From Cryptomeria japonica (Eukaryota; Streptophyta; Pinopsida; Cupressales; Cupressaceae), in NCBI RefSeq assembly GCF_030272615.1, contig NC_081406.1:189189391-189253390 (forward strand): 64,000 bases of DNA, given 5' to 3'. Position numbers and translations under genes: made by a program. Every line of letters begins with the position of its first letter. Position 1 is the first letter of the stretch. Below are positions 1 to 11,630 of this stretch, piece after piece. The notes below the pieces were generated by a model. It made no database searches. It was not told the DNA's origin and saw only the letters and a list, made by a program, of their open reading frames with translations.

Positions 1-376
1 AAATTTACCTAAGTTTAAAAATTTTATTAACTAAAATTTATATTTATATAAAAAAAGGAATTTAAATAAACCAACATTTTAAACATATATGAAAAAGAAA
101 ATTTCTTTTTTTAAAAATTCATGTTGCCCTTCGAATTATGTTTGATTGGTATTAAAAAGGGGTTAATGGGAGTGGGCCCCCACGGGTCCCCACCACTACC
201 CTGCGGCCCCTGCCGCAGCAATGACCACAGGCTAGTGGGGGGGGTACCATTACGGTACCACTCCCTGTGGATTATTAACTCCATCCTCTACCTGCGAGCT
301 AGTACGCATAGGCACAATGTCGTGCGAATATAAATATATGCCACTTCACATAATCACATAAATTTATTAATCACTT
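1..376 (-). repeat. Element A 3' LTR, distal block (interrupted)
   Basis: This block aligns almost base for base with about 12974-13350 of the right LTR, including the GC-rich patch and the GGTACC inverted repeat at 243-259. It ends at CACTT (372-376), where a solo LTR has inserted. The beginning of the LTR lies outside the window. Confidence 0.92.
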
Positions 377-3300
377 TGTAATGCCCATACCCTAGTCGGA
401 TTTTTAAAACCCGTTTAACCTTGATTGACTTCCTATGTGGCATTCTCGAATGGTAGATTAACCGATATGCAATGTGTAGCTTAGATAATATAAATAAATT
501 GTGCATACTTATTATTGTGCTTTTGCATCGATTTTCATGTAAATGTAATTGTTTCCTAACCCTTGTGATAAATCTTGAGCTAACGTCTTCATTGAATAGG
601 TATTTGTATATGCATGCTTGTATGAATTCATGGGTGCAGGAGATTTGCAGGTACAACATCGCTTAGGGCAAGGTTCATCTCCATTGGAATTTGCAAGGTT
701 GAGTATGCTCCTTCATCTTTTGAATTCGGATTTAGTGGCCATATAACTCTCGTCCTTGCCTTAGCCATGGTTAGGTGAGCATCATGTGTGGATTCGTGGG
801 GCTTGCTTTTCATTGGGATGCATGTCAAGAGACTGGGAGGACTTCCTCGATTTGCGTGTCCTGCGCGAGGTAAGTGAGGTTTGCTATCCTAAGTTTTAAA
901 TTCAAATTTATGAGTAGACGTGCACATTAGTGATATGGAAATTTAAATAGGAAGTTTCTTCATATGGTTAATCATTAATTTAAAGAGATTGTTTTAAATT
1001 GTTATTGTAGCAAGCTTAAGGTATTTAACTGGGGTTAATGTGCTCATTTACGCATTTGTAACATTTACGCATATGTAGTTGAGAAATTTGAATAAACAAG
1101 ACTCTTGCATTAGATTAGTCATTTATTTAAAAATGTCGCTTTATTATGTTATAGCGAGTTAATTTAATAGCTAATTTTAAAATAACGAATTTATTGAGTT
1201 ATGCATTTTAGAAAGGAAAATTTTTAAAGTCGTTTGGGAGATAGTAATAAATTACTCATTTTCGCATTTTGGAAGAAAAGGGATAAATTATTATTATTTA
1301 AACGAAATTATTTCCTTTTTACTTGTATAGTTGACATAGTATAAAAAGATTGATTTTTAGAAAATTAAAATTTAATCAAAACACCTTACCCGGTAAGTAG
1401 TCCCAAAATATAAATGTAGGCCTAAATCGATATTAAGAAATTAAAATTTAAAAATTTAAAAGAAATAGAAGCATTATAATTTTAATAAGGAAAACAAAGG
1501 AGATGTATTAAATAAGGTAAATGAATGACTTCCATTTCATTTTTCACTCATTTTATTTCAAAAATAAATGCCTAATTTCGAAATTAAAAATTAGGGCTTT
1601 TTCTTTTAACCTAGTTTTGGAGTCATTTTTGGGGGGTTCTTTGGCTTGGGAGTTTTTTTGGGAAAAAAATGGGAGATTTGCATGGGAGTTGCAGGTGGAG
1701 CTCTTGTCAAAGAAATCCCTTCCCGGAATGCATTTGGAGGTAGGATTCTATCTACCCGTTTGTTTATTGTTTGATCTCCATGAAATGTTGAAAAAAAGAA
1801 AAGAAAGAAATGTTTTGTTTTTAAAGAAAACCATGAAGCTTCTTGAAGATTAGTCTTAGATTCAGTTTTGGGAGTTTGTTGTTCATGGATTCAAGCTTTG
1901 GCATGGTTACTTGGACATCTAGAAGGGAGAAAAGCTTTCCCAATCCTTGCTTATACATGCTGGAAATATATATAAAAAAAAAAAAAATAGGAAAACAAGC
2001 AATGGCTGTGACTGTGTGTATTTTTTTTTTTTGTTTTAGTATTCATTCAATAGAAAACGTTTTGGTGTCCAGCTGTGAATTTTCTTTTTCAAAAAATATA
2101 TTAAAAAGAAAACACCAAAAAAAAAAGGAATATTAAAAAAAAAAAAGGGGACAAAAGAAAATGAGAAAATTTTGTTTATTTATTTATTTGCTAGGGCTTG
2201 GCGGGCGGAGGAGCCGAAGCTCGGCTCCCGCCGCCGCCGCCCCTCCCCTCATCTCTCCCCTCGCCCAGCTTCCGTGGCTCGCAAGGGTTTTTTCCCTACG
2301 ACCACGGTGGGCCGCAGGGAACCCTTGCGTCCACCGTGGGCCACAGGGTAAACCCTGCGTCCCCACGGTGTCCGCAGGGAACCCTGCGTCCACCGTGACT
2401 CGCAGGGAAGCCCTGCGGGTACCGTAGGGCACGCCTTCCAGTTTAAACTTGGCATTTTAAATTTGTTTTTATGTATTATTTTATTTTAAAGTTTTAAAAT
2501 TGTTTTTCTATTTGTTTTGTAGAATGGAATTATTAAATTAGTTTTGCCTGGTAAGTTTTAAAAAAAAAAAAGAAATCGGTTTTAGTTTGGAATAGTTTAT
2601 GTTATCAAAAAGGGGGCTTAATAATATATATACATTATAGGCATTATTTTATATTAAATTTGAGTTGAGACGAACATTATAATGAGTAATGAATGTTTAT
2701 TTTAAATTAAAAAAAAAAGGAGATAAATAGATATGTTTAAAAAAAATACGTTAATATAGATAGCATCTAATTTGTATACATATACCTTGAAGACCTATAT
2801 AGATCTTGCCTCTTAGAAATATAATATGGAAACGATTTCCATTATCCATACAAATGTTGAGATGTGCAAATAAGCTTTAATCCTTTTAAGTGGGTAATGT
2901 TGGGGCTGGATTATCTTGTAAAACCATCTTGTCTTAGTGGGTATCTAAGGGTAAATTAATTTGGATAGACGTTTATGTCAACTTGAGAAAGTGTCGAATT
3001 TACTCATCAACGCTTGAGCATGACTATTTATTTTGGGAAATTTGTTGGGACCCCGTCATCTGATTGCCTTGGTCTGCCCAACGTCGGTCTAGTCTCCATT
3101 TAAGGTACCTCCGGTTAAGAAATCCTTGTCCTTTTTACTTGATGTATTTAATGGGATCCGTTACAAAAGGGATCATTATGTAATTAATGTCCAAGGTGTC
3201 TATTGTGTATTGAATTTATTCGCCTAAGTGGCAAGATGTAAAAGACTTATAAATTTTGTATTCCTAACGATATAATACCAAAGGGGTCTTGCAGTTGAGC

Positions 3301-5091
3301 AGACCCGGAGATGTAGCCCATCCGGGGTGAACTCCGAGATCATATTCTGTGTCATGCGATGTTTATAGCATACTTTGTTTTATGTTTTAAATTATCTTGA
3401 ATGGTTGTATTCTTGCAAAGTGTATGGTGTAAATTAAATGAATTCAAATTTAAATGTATAACATTTTTCATATGGATAAACGTAGTTATTCAAGTTCATA
3501 AAACGTTGTGAATTATGAATATGGCATGGTATTTAAATATTGAAATTAAAGTGAGAAAAAAAGTAAATTGGTAATGTTAACTTAAATTGTAATAGTGGAA
3601 GAAATCTAATTAGAATTACTTTATTGGATTAACTTGATATTAAGTATATAAATGGAATGAATGTAAAAAGGAAACAAAGATAAAATTATGTCACCATTCT
3701 TAAATTGAAATTTAAAAGATGAACATAATAGAAATATCTATCCTTTACCTTAGTAAACGAATCTCGCCATGTCAATTATGTTTCATTGCATTTGATAAAT
3801 AGGTTAAGTTATTTCACGTTTAAATCTTAACAATAATCCTCACCGGATTAATTTGATAATCGTGTGGACTCAATCAAGTATTCATGTTGTATATTGAATG
3901 AATATACGTAGTAATCTATGTTGTAATTTATACCCAATAACCTTAACCAGGTTACTTCTATAACTGGGTGAACTCAACTAGAAAACCCGTATGTTAAACC
4001 TTATAAAAGGAAACCCTCACGATTGCTAAAATTAATCTAACATGGAAAAGTAAATTGATTTGTTGTTTATACATTAAATCTTAGTAAAAGTACCTCTCGC
4101 ATACTACTTTCATTTAACATAATAAAAAAAAGGGGAGATATGCAATAAGATAACCGCATTTTAATTCTAATAGAAGAAAGACATTATGATCTTAATACTC
4201 TAAACTTGAAATGATGAATGTCATCTAGTTAACGATACTTTAAATTGAAGATGTTTCCGTATGTCCTAATGCATATCCATCTTAATGAAATTAGTTCATT
4301 TATTTGCAATTAATAAAACCTCAAATGAGATCTAAGGCTACTCATATTTTACCCTTCATATAAGAACTACATCTCATTAGTTGAATATGCATGAAACCAA
4401 ATGAAGAGACCTCCCTCTATTAAATGCAGTCAATCCTTAAGAAATGAAATTCTTCTTATTAACCATGTTTTTTAATATTTAAGAAATATATATCAAATGT
4501 GAGTGAATACTTTAAAATCAAATGATGGAACCTTTGCTTTACAAATCATAGTTTGATCCTAAACGATCGTATCTCATTAAGCACATTTATAGCATTAAAG
4601 GATGATGTCAAGTGTGGATGGTTATTTTAAAACTCTAATGAATGAACTTTGTTATATTTAAAACGCTTGAACCCATTTGGAGACCTCCTAATGTAATTAT
4701 GAATTAAAGTGCAATGAATAAATAACTTCTCAATGGCCTCCTAACCGCCCAAAGTAAATGATCTCTTCCTAAAATTATAAGACGTCAAACCATTGAACAC
4801 ATTTGTAATTAAGATCTATGCATTATCCCGTAATAAAGATATCCAGTTTAAAGGATCTAATGACGCAAGTTGAGTTAGGTGTAAAGTTGTGTAATCGCGT
4901 TGGGAAACTCCTCAGGATCGTTTTAGCCTTCCGCTGTGTTATCTAGATAGAGATAACTTGAGGTCACTTCAATCTATCTTAATAATGTAACTTTTCATTA
5001 ACGCTCTTAATTATTACTAAAAAAAAAAATTTACACTCTATTTGAGTGTTTCTAATTTAAACCCTTAGGGGTTTCCTGGCGGGGCTTTACA
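377..5091 (+). mobile_element. 4715-bp solo LTR inserted in the LTR of element A
   Basis: It starts TGTAATGCCC and ends GGGCTTTACA, giving TG...CA termini and an imperfect terminal inverted repeat. It is flanked by the perfect 5-bp duplication CACTT (372-376 and 5092-5096); removing it and one CACTT restores the continuous LTR seen at about 13350-13365. Its last 30 bases resemble the U5 end of element E's LTR (CCTTTAGGGTTTCTGGCAGG), which sets the orientation as plus. I see no PBS, polypurine tract or retroviral domain inside, so it is best read as a solo LTR of a giant-LTR gypsy family, although a large non-autonomous derivative cannot be excluded. Short ORFs at 1521-2432 are low-complexity and unsupported. 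Most of it is AT-rich, except for a GC-rich island at 2198-2433. Confidence 0.85.
2300..2433 (+). repeat. GC-rich minisatellite inside the solo LTR
   Basis: About four degenerate units of roughly 30 bp, each built on CCACGGTGGGCCGCAGGG followed by AACCCTGCGT. It sits in a CpG-rich island (2198-2433) within otherwise AT-rich DNA. ORFs predicted across it on both strands are by-products of the repeat. Confidence 0.8.
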
Positions 5092-6509
5092 CACTTTGCA
5101 TAATATATATATATATAGTTCATTCCAAAATATTAAATTGAATAAAAAGAGAATACATAAACAGGTATGAATACATAAGAAGATATTAATGTAAGAGAGA
5201 ATATCATATTAATCCCAGGGATGAAATATAACAGAGAAATAAAAATAACCAGAGAAGTAATTTGCTCTAGTGATGCACAGATTATCCAGAAGTAGGTAGG
5301 TGTTTAAACTGAGAAATACAAGTTAATACAGAGGGATTATATTCTATTTTTCAACCAATGTCCAGAGAGGGGGATAGAGAGTTGTTTACAGGAAGATTAT
5401 TTATTTCCAAATTTCACAGGGAGAGAGTTTGTTCAACTGATATTCACAAAGATTCAGCTAATATTCATAGAGAAATTTATTCAACTCATTTAACTAATAT
5501 TCATAGACATTCAGCTAATATTCACAGAGGATTTTTATTCAACTCATTTAACTAATATTCACATAGATTCAACTAATATTCATAGAGGATTTTTATTCAA
5601 CTCATTTATCTAATATTCACAGAGATTCAATCCAGTATTCACAGAGAGATTTTTATTTATTCATTCACAAAGAGGGAGATTTATTTATTTTTATATTCAA
5701 TATCATCTAAGAGAAAATAGAAAAGCAAAAAATCTGATTTCTACCTTTTAAATTAGATTAAATAAGATATGCAAGAGAAATCTGCATTTGTATTAAAAAA
5801 AAGAGAAGAAACTATATCACTGCATTTCTTAAAGAAAACAAAAATAGATTTTTTTTTCTCCCTATCTAGAAATTGAGAAATGATTTCTTCAGATTACTAT
5901 ATTCAACCAAAGAATCTAAAAACTATATATTTGGATAATACAAATTCCTCATATGATAAAAGGAGAGAACCTAGTTTACTGAAGCTCGAAGTTGAATCCT
6001 TTAGCTATTCTTTGATCCTTCCTTGCAACTTTGAGAGAAACTCTTCAACAACAACTTAAAAAATCCTGCAACGAAAATGATACTAACAAAGAGAATCCTA
6101 CTTCTAAACTTGGGAAAATTTTCTTCAAAACATAACCAACTCCCTTCTTTGAAACTTGCATATAATTTTATAAGAGAATTCCCTCCATTACACTATCTGA
6201 AAATTTAATTAAAAAAAAGAGATTCTTTCCCAATTTTGGACTTCATGCAAATTGATTAGACTTAGTGGGAGGAGTTACATGCAAGGTGGTGGAGAATCCT
6301 CTAGAGGCTTCTTATTCTTCCTACAACATGTGTCATAATTGGATGTGGAAAATAAATAAATAAAAATAATGTATATTTTCCATGTGTGCTTGTGTGTGTA
6401 TTATTATTTTATCCTTTTATAATATTCATTCAATCATTTAAATAGCTTATCCAAAAATATAATAGAGTTTGTATTTTAAATCCAAAAGTGATAAAAGAGG
6501 GTTGTGACA
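5092..6509 (-). repeat. Element A 3' LTR, proximal block
   Basis: This block resumes the LTR after the solo-LTR insertion and matches 13357-14781. Its last bases, GGTTGTGACA, are the reverse complement of the LTR start TGTCACAACC. A candidate minus-strand TATA box (TATAAA) lies at 6167-6172. Degenerate subrepeats at 5431-5670 consist of motifs like TAATATTCACAGAG and TTTTTATTCAACTCATTTA. Confidence 0.93.
5431..5670. repeat. Internal subrepeats of the element A LTR
   Basis: Imperfect tandem units of about 55-60 bp repeat the phrases CTAATATTCACAGAG and GGATTTTTATTCAACTCATT. The matching stretch in the right LTR is 13680-13945, where unit number and order differ slightly, so the array has changed since insertion. 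The short ORF over it is a repeat artefact. Confidence 0.75.
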
Positions 6510-6523
6510 TCCTCCCCCGCTTA
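6510..6523 (-). other. Polypurine tract of element A
   Basis: On the minus strand TAAGCGGGGGAGGA directly abuts the LTR start TGTCACAACC. Position and composition fit the primer site for plus-strand DNA synthesis of an LTR retrotransposon. Confidence 0.88.
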
Positions 6524-6582
6524 ATTTGTGCATCGTCCCAATGCACTTACTGAATGCATCCAAAAGAGTCTATAGTTCATGA

Positions 6583-7464
6583 TTAAAACAAAAAAGGAAA
6601 CAACTGTTGCATCTCCTTAGTATCTTCCCACATGGCATTCTTTTCATCATACCGGTCCCATTGCACTTTTCACTAATCAACCTCTATGTTGCGCAACTGG
6701 CACTGGTGCCTCTCCAATATTTTGAATGGCTCTATCATTATTCCTCCCATTTCCTAGACCTGTAAAGCATCCCAATTCAAAATGTGTTTCTCATCAGGTA
6801 CATACTTCTTAAGAAGAGATACATGGAAGACATCATGGATTTGGCTCAATTGGGGAGGTAAGGTCAACCGGTATGCAACTAGATTAATCCTTCCCAATAT
6901 TTCAAAGGGTCCAACATAGCAAGGTGCAAGCTTAGTCTTTTTCCCAAATCTTATGGAACTCTTGACACTTAGGAAAACCTTCTCTCCCACCTCAAACTCC
7001 CTTGGTGTCCTATTTTTGTCTGCATAACTTTTCTACCTATCTGAGTCTTCCTTCAATCTTTGCCTAATTTCCTTAGTTTTCCTTTCCATCTCCTTCAACA
7101 TATCTGGTCCAACAATTACTCTATCTTCAAGACTATCCCAACTCAAAGGTGTTCCACATGGTCTACCATACTATGCTTCGAAAGGTGTTATTCCCAAAGA
7201 TGTTTGATATGTATTATTGTAATCAAATTCTAATAGAGGTAGGTATTCTTCCCATTTCCTCTGTTGGTCCATGCAATACATGCAAAGTAGGTCTTCCATA
7301 ATCTGATTTGTCCTTTCTGTCTGACCGTCGGTTTCATGATGGTATGCGGTGCTAAAATTTAGTTGAGTTCCTAGAACTGATTGAAGAGTGGTCCAAAACC
7401 TTGAAGTGAATCTAGCATCTCTATCTGATATGATTTTCTCTAGTATTCCATGCAACCTAATTAT
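6583..7464 (-). pseudogene. Element A integrase C-terminal half and chromodomain remnant (broken)
   Basis: This continues the pol frame after the stop at 7465. It encodes the second catalytic Asp (ISDRDARF) and the Glu (DGQTERTN) of the DDE triad, then the GPFEILGRI/YRL/HDVFHVSLLKKYVPD module typical of chromoviral integrases, then a Tekay/Del-like chromodomain tail (VQWDRYD, MWEDTKEM). The natural end is probably the TAA at 6583-6585. Stops lie near 7169 and 7035, at 6754-6756, and as a pair in the chromodomain near 6678. Each is explained by C-to-T change in a Gln or Arg codon with the frame otherwise kept, so this is point-mutation decay. The chromodomain should tether integration to modified histones (family knowledge). 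Confidence 0.85.
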
Positions 7465-9438
7465 TTACTTAACAAAGTGCCTAGCCAAGGTAGGTGCATC
7501 ATCCATCAGATTCCCTGGTATAAAGTGTGCCACCTTAGTGAGTTTGTTAATTACCACCATTATTGTATCATGCCTAGAAGGTGACATGGGTAACCCTTGC
7601 ACAAAATCCATGCTAATAACTTGCCACTTGTGTTGAGGTACATCGTGCAATTGTAACAATCTAGCTGGATGTCTATGTTTTGCCTTTACTCTTTGACACT
7701 CCAAACATTTAGCTACATATTTGACAATGTCATTCTTCATCCCTTGCCAAAAGTATAACTTCTTTAGATCTGCATAAAGTTTGTTAACTCCTGGGTGCCC
7801 TGAATAAGGGGCATTGTGAGCCTCCAACAAGACTACTTCTCTTAAGTTCCCTGAATTAGGAATATAGATTCTATTATTGTATCTGAGAAACCCATCTTCA
7901 TCTAATGTATACCCTTCAATCTTAGGATCGGTTGGATCATATTCTAAAGTCAATTTGACTTGCTCATACCATGGGTCATGTCCTTGTTCATCCATTATTT
8001 TCCTTTTGAAAGAAGTTTTGAATGTTGCTATAGTCATCAAGTGTCTCCTCCTACTTAAGGCATCTGCCATCCTATTTTTCTTCCCCTTAATATATTCAAT
8101 TTCAAAATCATATTCACTTAGAAACTCTAACCACCTTCTTTGTCTAGCATTTAAGTGGAGTTGGGTAAAGATGTACTTTAGTCCTTGGTTATCTGACTTT
8201 AACTCAAAGGGCTTCCCTAGTAAGAAGTGTCTCCATTTTGGTAGGGCATGCACAATTGCTTCCAACTCTAAGTCATGGGGTGCATAATTGACTTCATGAG
8301 TCTTTAGCTTTCTGGATTCGTAAGCCACTACCCCTTCATTTTGGACAAGTACTCCTCTTAAACCTTCAATAGAAGCATCAGTTACGACTATGAAGTGTCC
8401 ATTTGGATCTGGCACCTTTAGAATGGGTGTTGAGGTTAGTTTTCCCTTCAAGATTTGGAATGCCTTATCACTTTGTTCTGTCCACACAAACCTTTTACCC
8501 TTCCTTTTTAATGAGGTGATGGGGTTTTCTATCTTAGAGAATCCTTCCACAAACCTCCTATAGTAACCTACTAGCCCCATAAAGCTTCTTACCTCTGAAA
8601 TGTTTTTAGGGATTGGCCATTCTACTATTGCCTTTATTTTATCTAGATCAACTACTATTCCGTCCTTTGATATTATATGCCCAAGGTAGTGAATCTTTTC
8701 CTCGAAGAAGGCGCATTTTGACAATTTCCCATATAACTTATGTTCTCTCAACCTTTGCAAAATAGTTTGTAGGTGCACTAAATGTTCCTCCTCATTCCTA
8801 GAGTAAATCAATATGTCATCCAAAAATACCAGAACAAATTTATCCAAGTAGTCATGGAGTACACTATTCATTAGGTTCATAAATGCAGCTGGGGCATTGG
8901 TTACACCAAAAGGAACTCCTGTGAATTCATAATGCCCATATCTAGTCCTAAAAGCTATCTTCGGAATGTCTTCCTCCTTAATTCTGAGTTGATGGTACCC
9001 TAACCGGAGGTCTATCTTTGAGAAAACTGCTGCTCCTTTCATTTGGTCAAAAAGATCCTCTATGCGAGGTAAGGGATACCTATTCTTTATGGTGACTTTA
9101 TTCAACATCCTATAGTTGATGCATAGCCTTAAGGTTCCATCCTTCTTCTTAACAAACAAAATTGGTGCTCCCCATGGTGATACACTTGGCCTTATTAATC
9201 CCTTAGCTAAGAGTTCCTCTAATTGCATTTTGAGCTCTTGTAATTTAGTTGTGTTCATTCGGTAAGGTGCCCTTGATACTGGTTCAGCTCCTGGTAGTAC
9301 TTCGATAGAAAAGTCAAACTTCCTTTTAGGGGGTAAGCCAGGTAATTCTTCTAGAAAAACATCCTTGAATTCTTTTAAGAAGGGGGTATTTTCAAAGGTT
9401 GGTGTATTTTCCTCTTTTCCTTCATCAATTTCAACCAT
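7465..9438 (-). CDS. Element A pol: reverse transcriptase, RNase H and integrase N-terminus (657 codons open)
   Basis: This is the longest open frame in the window. RT spans roughly residues 60-300, with the catalytic FLDD at 205-208. RNase H spans about 345-465, with D354 (VVTDAS), E391, D416 (KSDN) and D459 (MADALS). Then come the HHCC zinc-binding module (H541, H548, C578, C581) and the first integrase Asp (D611, ISMDF). The frame ends at a TAA where chromoviruses continue FVKxI; the following residues resume in the same frame, so the stop is a CAA-to-TAA mutation in a longer polyprotein. The ATG at 9438 is probably internal to a gag-pol polyprotein rather than a native start. Enzymatic residues look intact, but protease and integrase are separated from it by stops. 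Confidence 0.93.
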   Translation of the reverse strand: MVEIDEGKEENTPTFENTPFLKEFKDVFLEELPGLPPKRKFDFSIEVLPGAEPVSRAPYRMNTTKLQELKMQLEELLAKGLIRPSVSPWGAPILFVKKKDGTLRLCINYRMLNKVTIKNRYPLPRIEDLFDQMKGAAVFSKIDLRLGYHQLRIKEEDIPKIAFRTRYGHYEFTGVPFGVTNAPAAFMNLMNSVLHDYLDKFVLVFLDDILIYSRNEEEHLVHLQTILQRLREHKLYGKLSKCAFFEEKIHYLGHIISKDGIVVDLDKIKAIVEWPIPKNISEVRSFMGLVGYYRRFVEGFSKIENPITSLKRKGKRFVWTEQSDKAFQILKGKLTSTPILKVPDPNGHFIVVTDASIEGLRGVLVQNEGVVAYESRKLKTHEVNYAPHDLELEAIVHALPKWRHFLLGKPFELKSDNQGLKYIFTQLHLNARQRRWLEFLSEYDFEIEYIKGKKNRMADALSRRRHLMTIATFKTSFKRKIMDEQGHDPWYEQVKLTLEYDPTDPKIEGYTLDEDGFLRYNNRIYIPNSGNLREVVLLEAHNAPYSGHPGVNKLYADLKKLYFWQGMKNDIVKYVAKCLECQRVKAKHRHPARLLQLHDVPQHKWQVISMDFVQGLPMSPSRHDTIMVVINKLTKVAHFIPGNLMDDAPTLARHFVK

Positions 9439-9474
9439 ATAGATTAAGCCTCCTCTTCTCCTTTCCTTCTTTAA

Positions 9475-9879
9475 TTACATGGCTGAGATGGTTTCTATAT
9501 TAATGGGTTTAAACTTTCCTTGGATTTTGACCCTTTTCCCCCCATCATCCAAACATTCAACAACTTTGTTATAGCAATCTACATTAGCTTGATGGTTTGT
9601 TAACCAACTCATTCCAATAATTACATCATATAATCCTAGGGGTGCCACATAGAGATCTACCCTTGTTTCAAACTCAGGAAATTGTACCCTTGCTCTCAGC
9701 AAACACTTAGTTACTTCCCTAGTTGCCTTATCCCCATATTGAACCGTCCATGATGACTCCATTTGATTAACTTTTAATGCATATTTTCTTACTAATTCAG
9801 GTGAGATGAAACATTCAGATGATCCAGTGTCAATTAGAATTGAAATTGGTTGTTCAAATAGTGTACCTGTAGTTTCCAT
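9475..9879 (-). pseudogene. Element A retropepsin (aspartic protease) segment
   Basis: 134 open codons contain the retropepsin active site as ILIDTGSSECF (residues about 14-24) and the second conserved motif YDVIIGMSWL (about 84-93), followed by the VDCYNKVVE stretch usual in plant gypsy elements. The frame ends ETISAM-stop. The matching position in element E reads MISAMQLK, so the TAA is a mutated Gln codon and the protease was once continuous with RT downstream. Upstream, the gag frame differs by a frameshift between 9880 and 9917. The product would cleave the gag-pol polyprotein. Confidence 0.9.
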
Positions 9880-9914
9880 GGGAACATTCTGGTATCTTCC
9901 TCTTCAGTTCCTAA

Positions 9915-11179
9915 CTATTGCATGAATCCTTTATTGGGGCCCTTGTTGGGGTTGATTGGCTCTATCTGTCCTTGCATCCTAGGGCACTCTCTAGCAAAAT
10001 GGTTTTCCCCACACATAAAGCATCCACCTGGAGGACCCCTCCTACCTTGATGCCTAGGGGGATCATTCCTTGTTTCATTGGCCCTAGGTGGATAAGTTAT
10101 CATGTTTTGCTAATCATTCCTGTTATAGTTGCCTCTGTTATTATTGCCCCTGTTATTATTATTATTATTATTTCCATTCCTCTGATATTGATTAGGAGGT
10201 GGCCTTCTTTTGGAAGAATTATTCCTTTGACCTTTGTTGAAATTAGTGTTCCCATTGAATTCCTACTTCCTTTTAAATGAGTGGTTCCCATTATAGTTCC
10301 GCTCTACTAGTGTTTGAATCTTCCTCTCTTGCCTTAGGAACTTTTCAAGTACTTCGTTCATGTTTTTGGGTCCATGCATGTCAACCTCTGCCCCTATGTT
10401 GGTATTTAGCCCCAAATGAACTTCCTTGCTTGGCCTTCTTCATCTTTCTGGTACATAGGTACATATTTAAGCAACTTGGTGAACTTATCCCAATATTGTT
10501 GAACGGATAGGGGCCCTTGACGTAGATTATGGAATTATATCACCTTCTCATCAAAGAACAATTGAGGGAGCCACCTATCTCGGAAGTGGTGAACAAATTG
10601 ATCCCATGTGACCGTATCCCTGCTATACCCATTTTGTTCCTTGGTGTTGGTCCACCAACTAGCCGCCTCCCCTGTGAGTTGGTAGGAACCCCATAAAGCC
10701 TTGGTTGTTTCGCTAAAATCTCTTAGTTCAAAATACTTTTCCATTTCATTTAACCAATTCTCAGCTCCCTCACCAATTTGCCTTCCATCGAACTTAGGAG
10801 GGGTGATTTTCTTTAAGTCCTTGGAAAGTTCCAATATGTTATTTTCTTTTCTATTACCCATCATATTCCCTTGATTGCTACCAGGGTTTCCATTTTCGGT
10901 ACCACTTCTATTTTCAAATTCATTATGCCTTTCCCTAAGGTCCAGCATTGATTGTTCCAAGAAGTTGATTTTATCTCTTTGTTTGGTTAGAAGGTCGATT
11001 ATAGCTTGGACCCCATCTTCGTTATTTCCTGGGTTGTGTCGATCCTCTTCATGGTCTTCCTCATGGTTTTCTTCATGGTTTTCCTCATGGTTTTCTTCCC
11101 TTTGACCCCTAGCACGTCTTCCATTACCCCTTCATCTTCCTCTTCCTCTTCTTCTTCCTCTTCCTCTTCCTCTAGCCAT
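9915..11179 (-). pseudogene. Element A gag (capsid/nucleocapsid), broken
   Basis: It starts at the ATG at 11177-11179, about 135 nt inside the PBS. The N-terminus is Gly/Arg-rich and then carries acidic His-containing repeats (EENH, EEDH; about 11050-11110). The capsid region includes PPKFDGR, AENWLNEMEKYF, AASWW and WDQFVHHFRDRWLP (10535-10820), a recognisable plant gypsy capsid. An Asn-rich spacer follows, then one zinc knuckle CFMCGENHFAREC (C-X2-C-X3-H-X4-C), near 9990-10040. Breaks include a TGA in the Gly/Arg stretch (CGA-to-TGA), several stops between 10535 and 10100, and a frameshift before the protease. Gag would build the cytoplasmic virus-like particle. Confidence 0.85.
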
Positions 11180-11314
11180 TCTAGGTTTTTACCTGAAAGT
11201 TAAATTATGTAGTTAGTTCTTGATTTAGGATTTTAAAATTTAATTTCTACCATTGCAAAACATTCCCTTAGTTGAATAAATTGAAGTGAGCACAAGGCCT
11301 AGATTTGAACCTTT

Positions 11315-11326
11315 GCTTTGATACCA
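11315..11326 (-). other. Primer binding site of element A
   Basis: The minus strand reads TGGTATCAAAGC two bases inside the LTR end. It matches the common plant PBS TGGTATCAGAGC, complementary to initiator tRNA-Met, with one difference. Confidence 0.9.
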
Positions 11327-11420
11327 CATGTAATAACCCACCATATTTAACCCAACAAAATTTGACCATTCTTTTTTTTGTTAAATTTAATCATTTGTGT
11401 TTTATTCAATCACATACTCT

Positions 11421-11630
11421 GGGCATCCATCCATTCGGATTAGGCATTCATCCATCTGGGATGAGCATCTAACCATACAAGTTAGGCACTTGTCCATACG
11501 GGACATAAGATTTCATCTATCCAATACAGGATAGGCATCTACCCATATGGGGTAGGCATCTATCCAAATCAGGATAGGCATCTACCCATGCAGGGTAGGC
11601 ATCTATCCAATCAGGATAGGAGGTGCTCTG
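11421..11630. repeat. Tandem array of about 21/42 bp in the U5 of element A
   Basis: Monomers of about 21 bp follow GGTAGGCATCTAYCCA with a variable tail. In the last part they form a 42-43-bp dimer repeated twice (about 11528-11612), while earlier copies are more diverged. The partner LTR does not show this region because it lies outside the window. Confidence 0.8.

Noticed and set aside
121-333. 70-codon plus-strand ORF repeated at 13095-13307
   Set aside because: Shared only because both lie in LTR copies of element A; antisense to the element and without domain.
2161-2455. Several overlapping ORFs on both strands in a GC-rich patch
   Set aside because: They come from the 30-bp GC-rich tandem repeat, which lacks stops in most frames.
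9918-10280. 120-codon plus-strand ORF and similar ORFs over gag and pol (7877-8287, 58325-58606)
   Set aside because: Shadows of minus-strand gag and pol with no independent motif.
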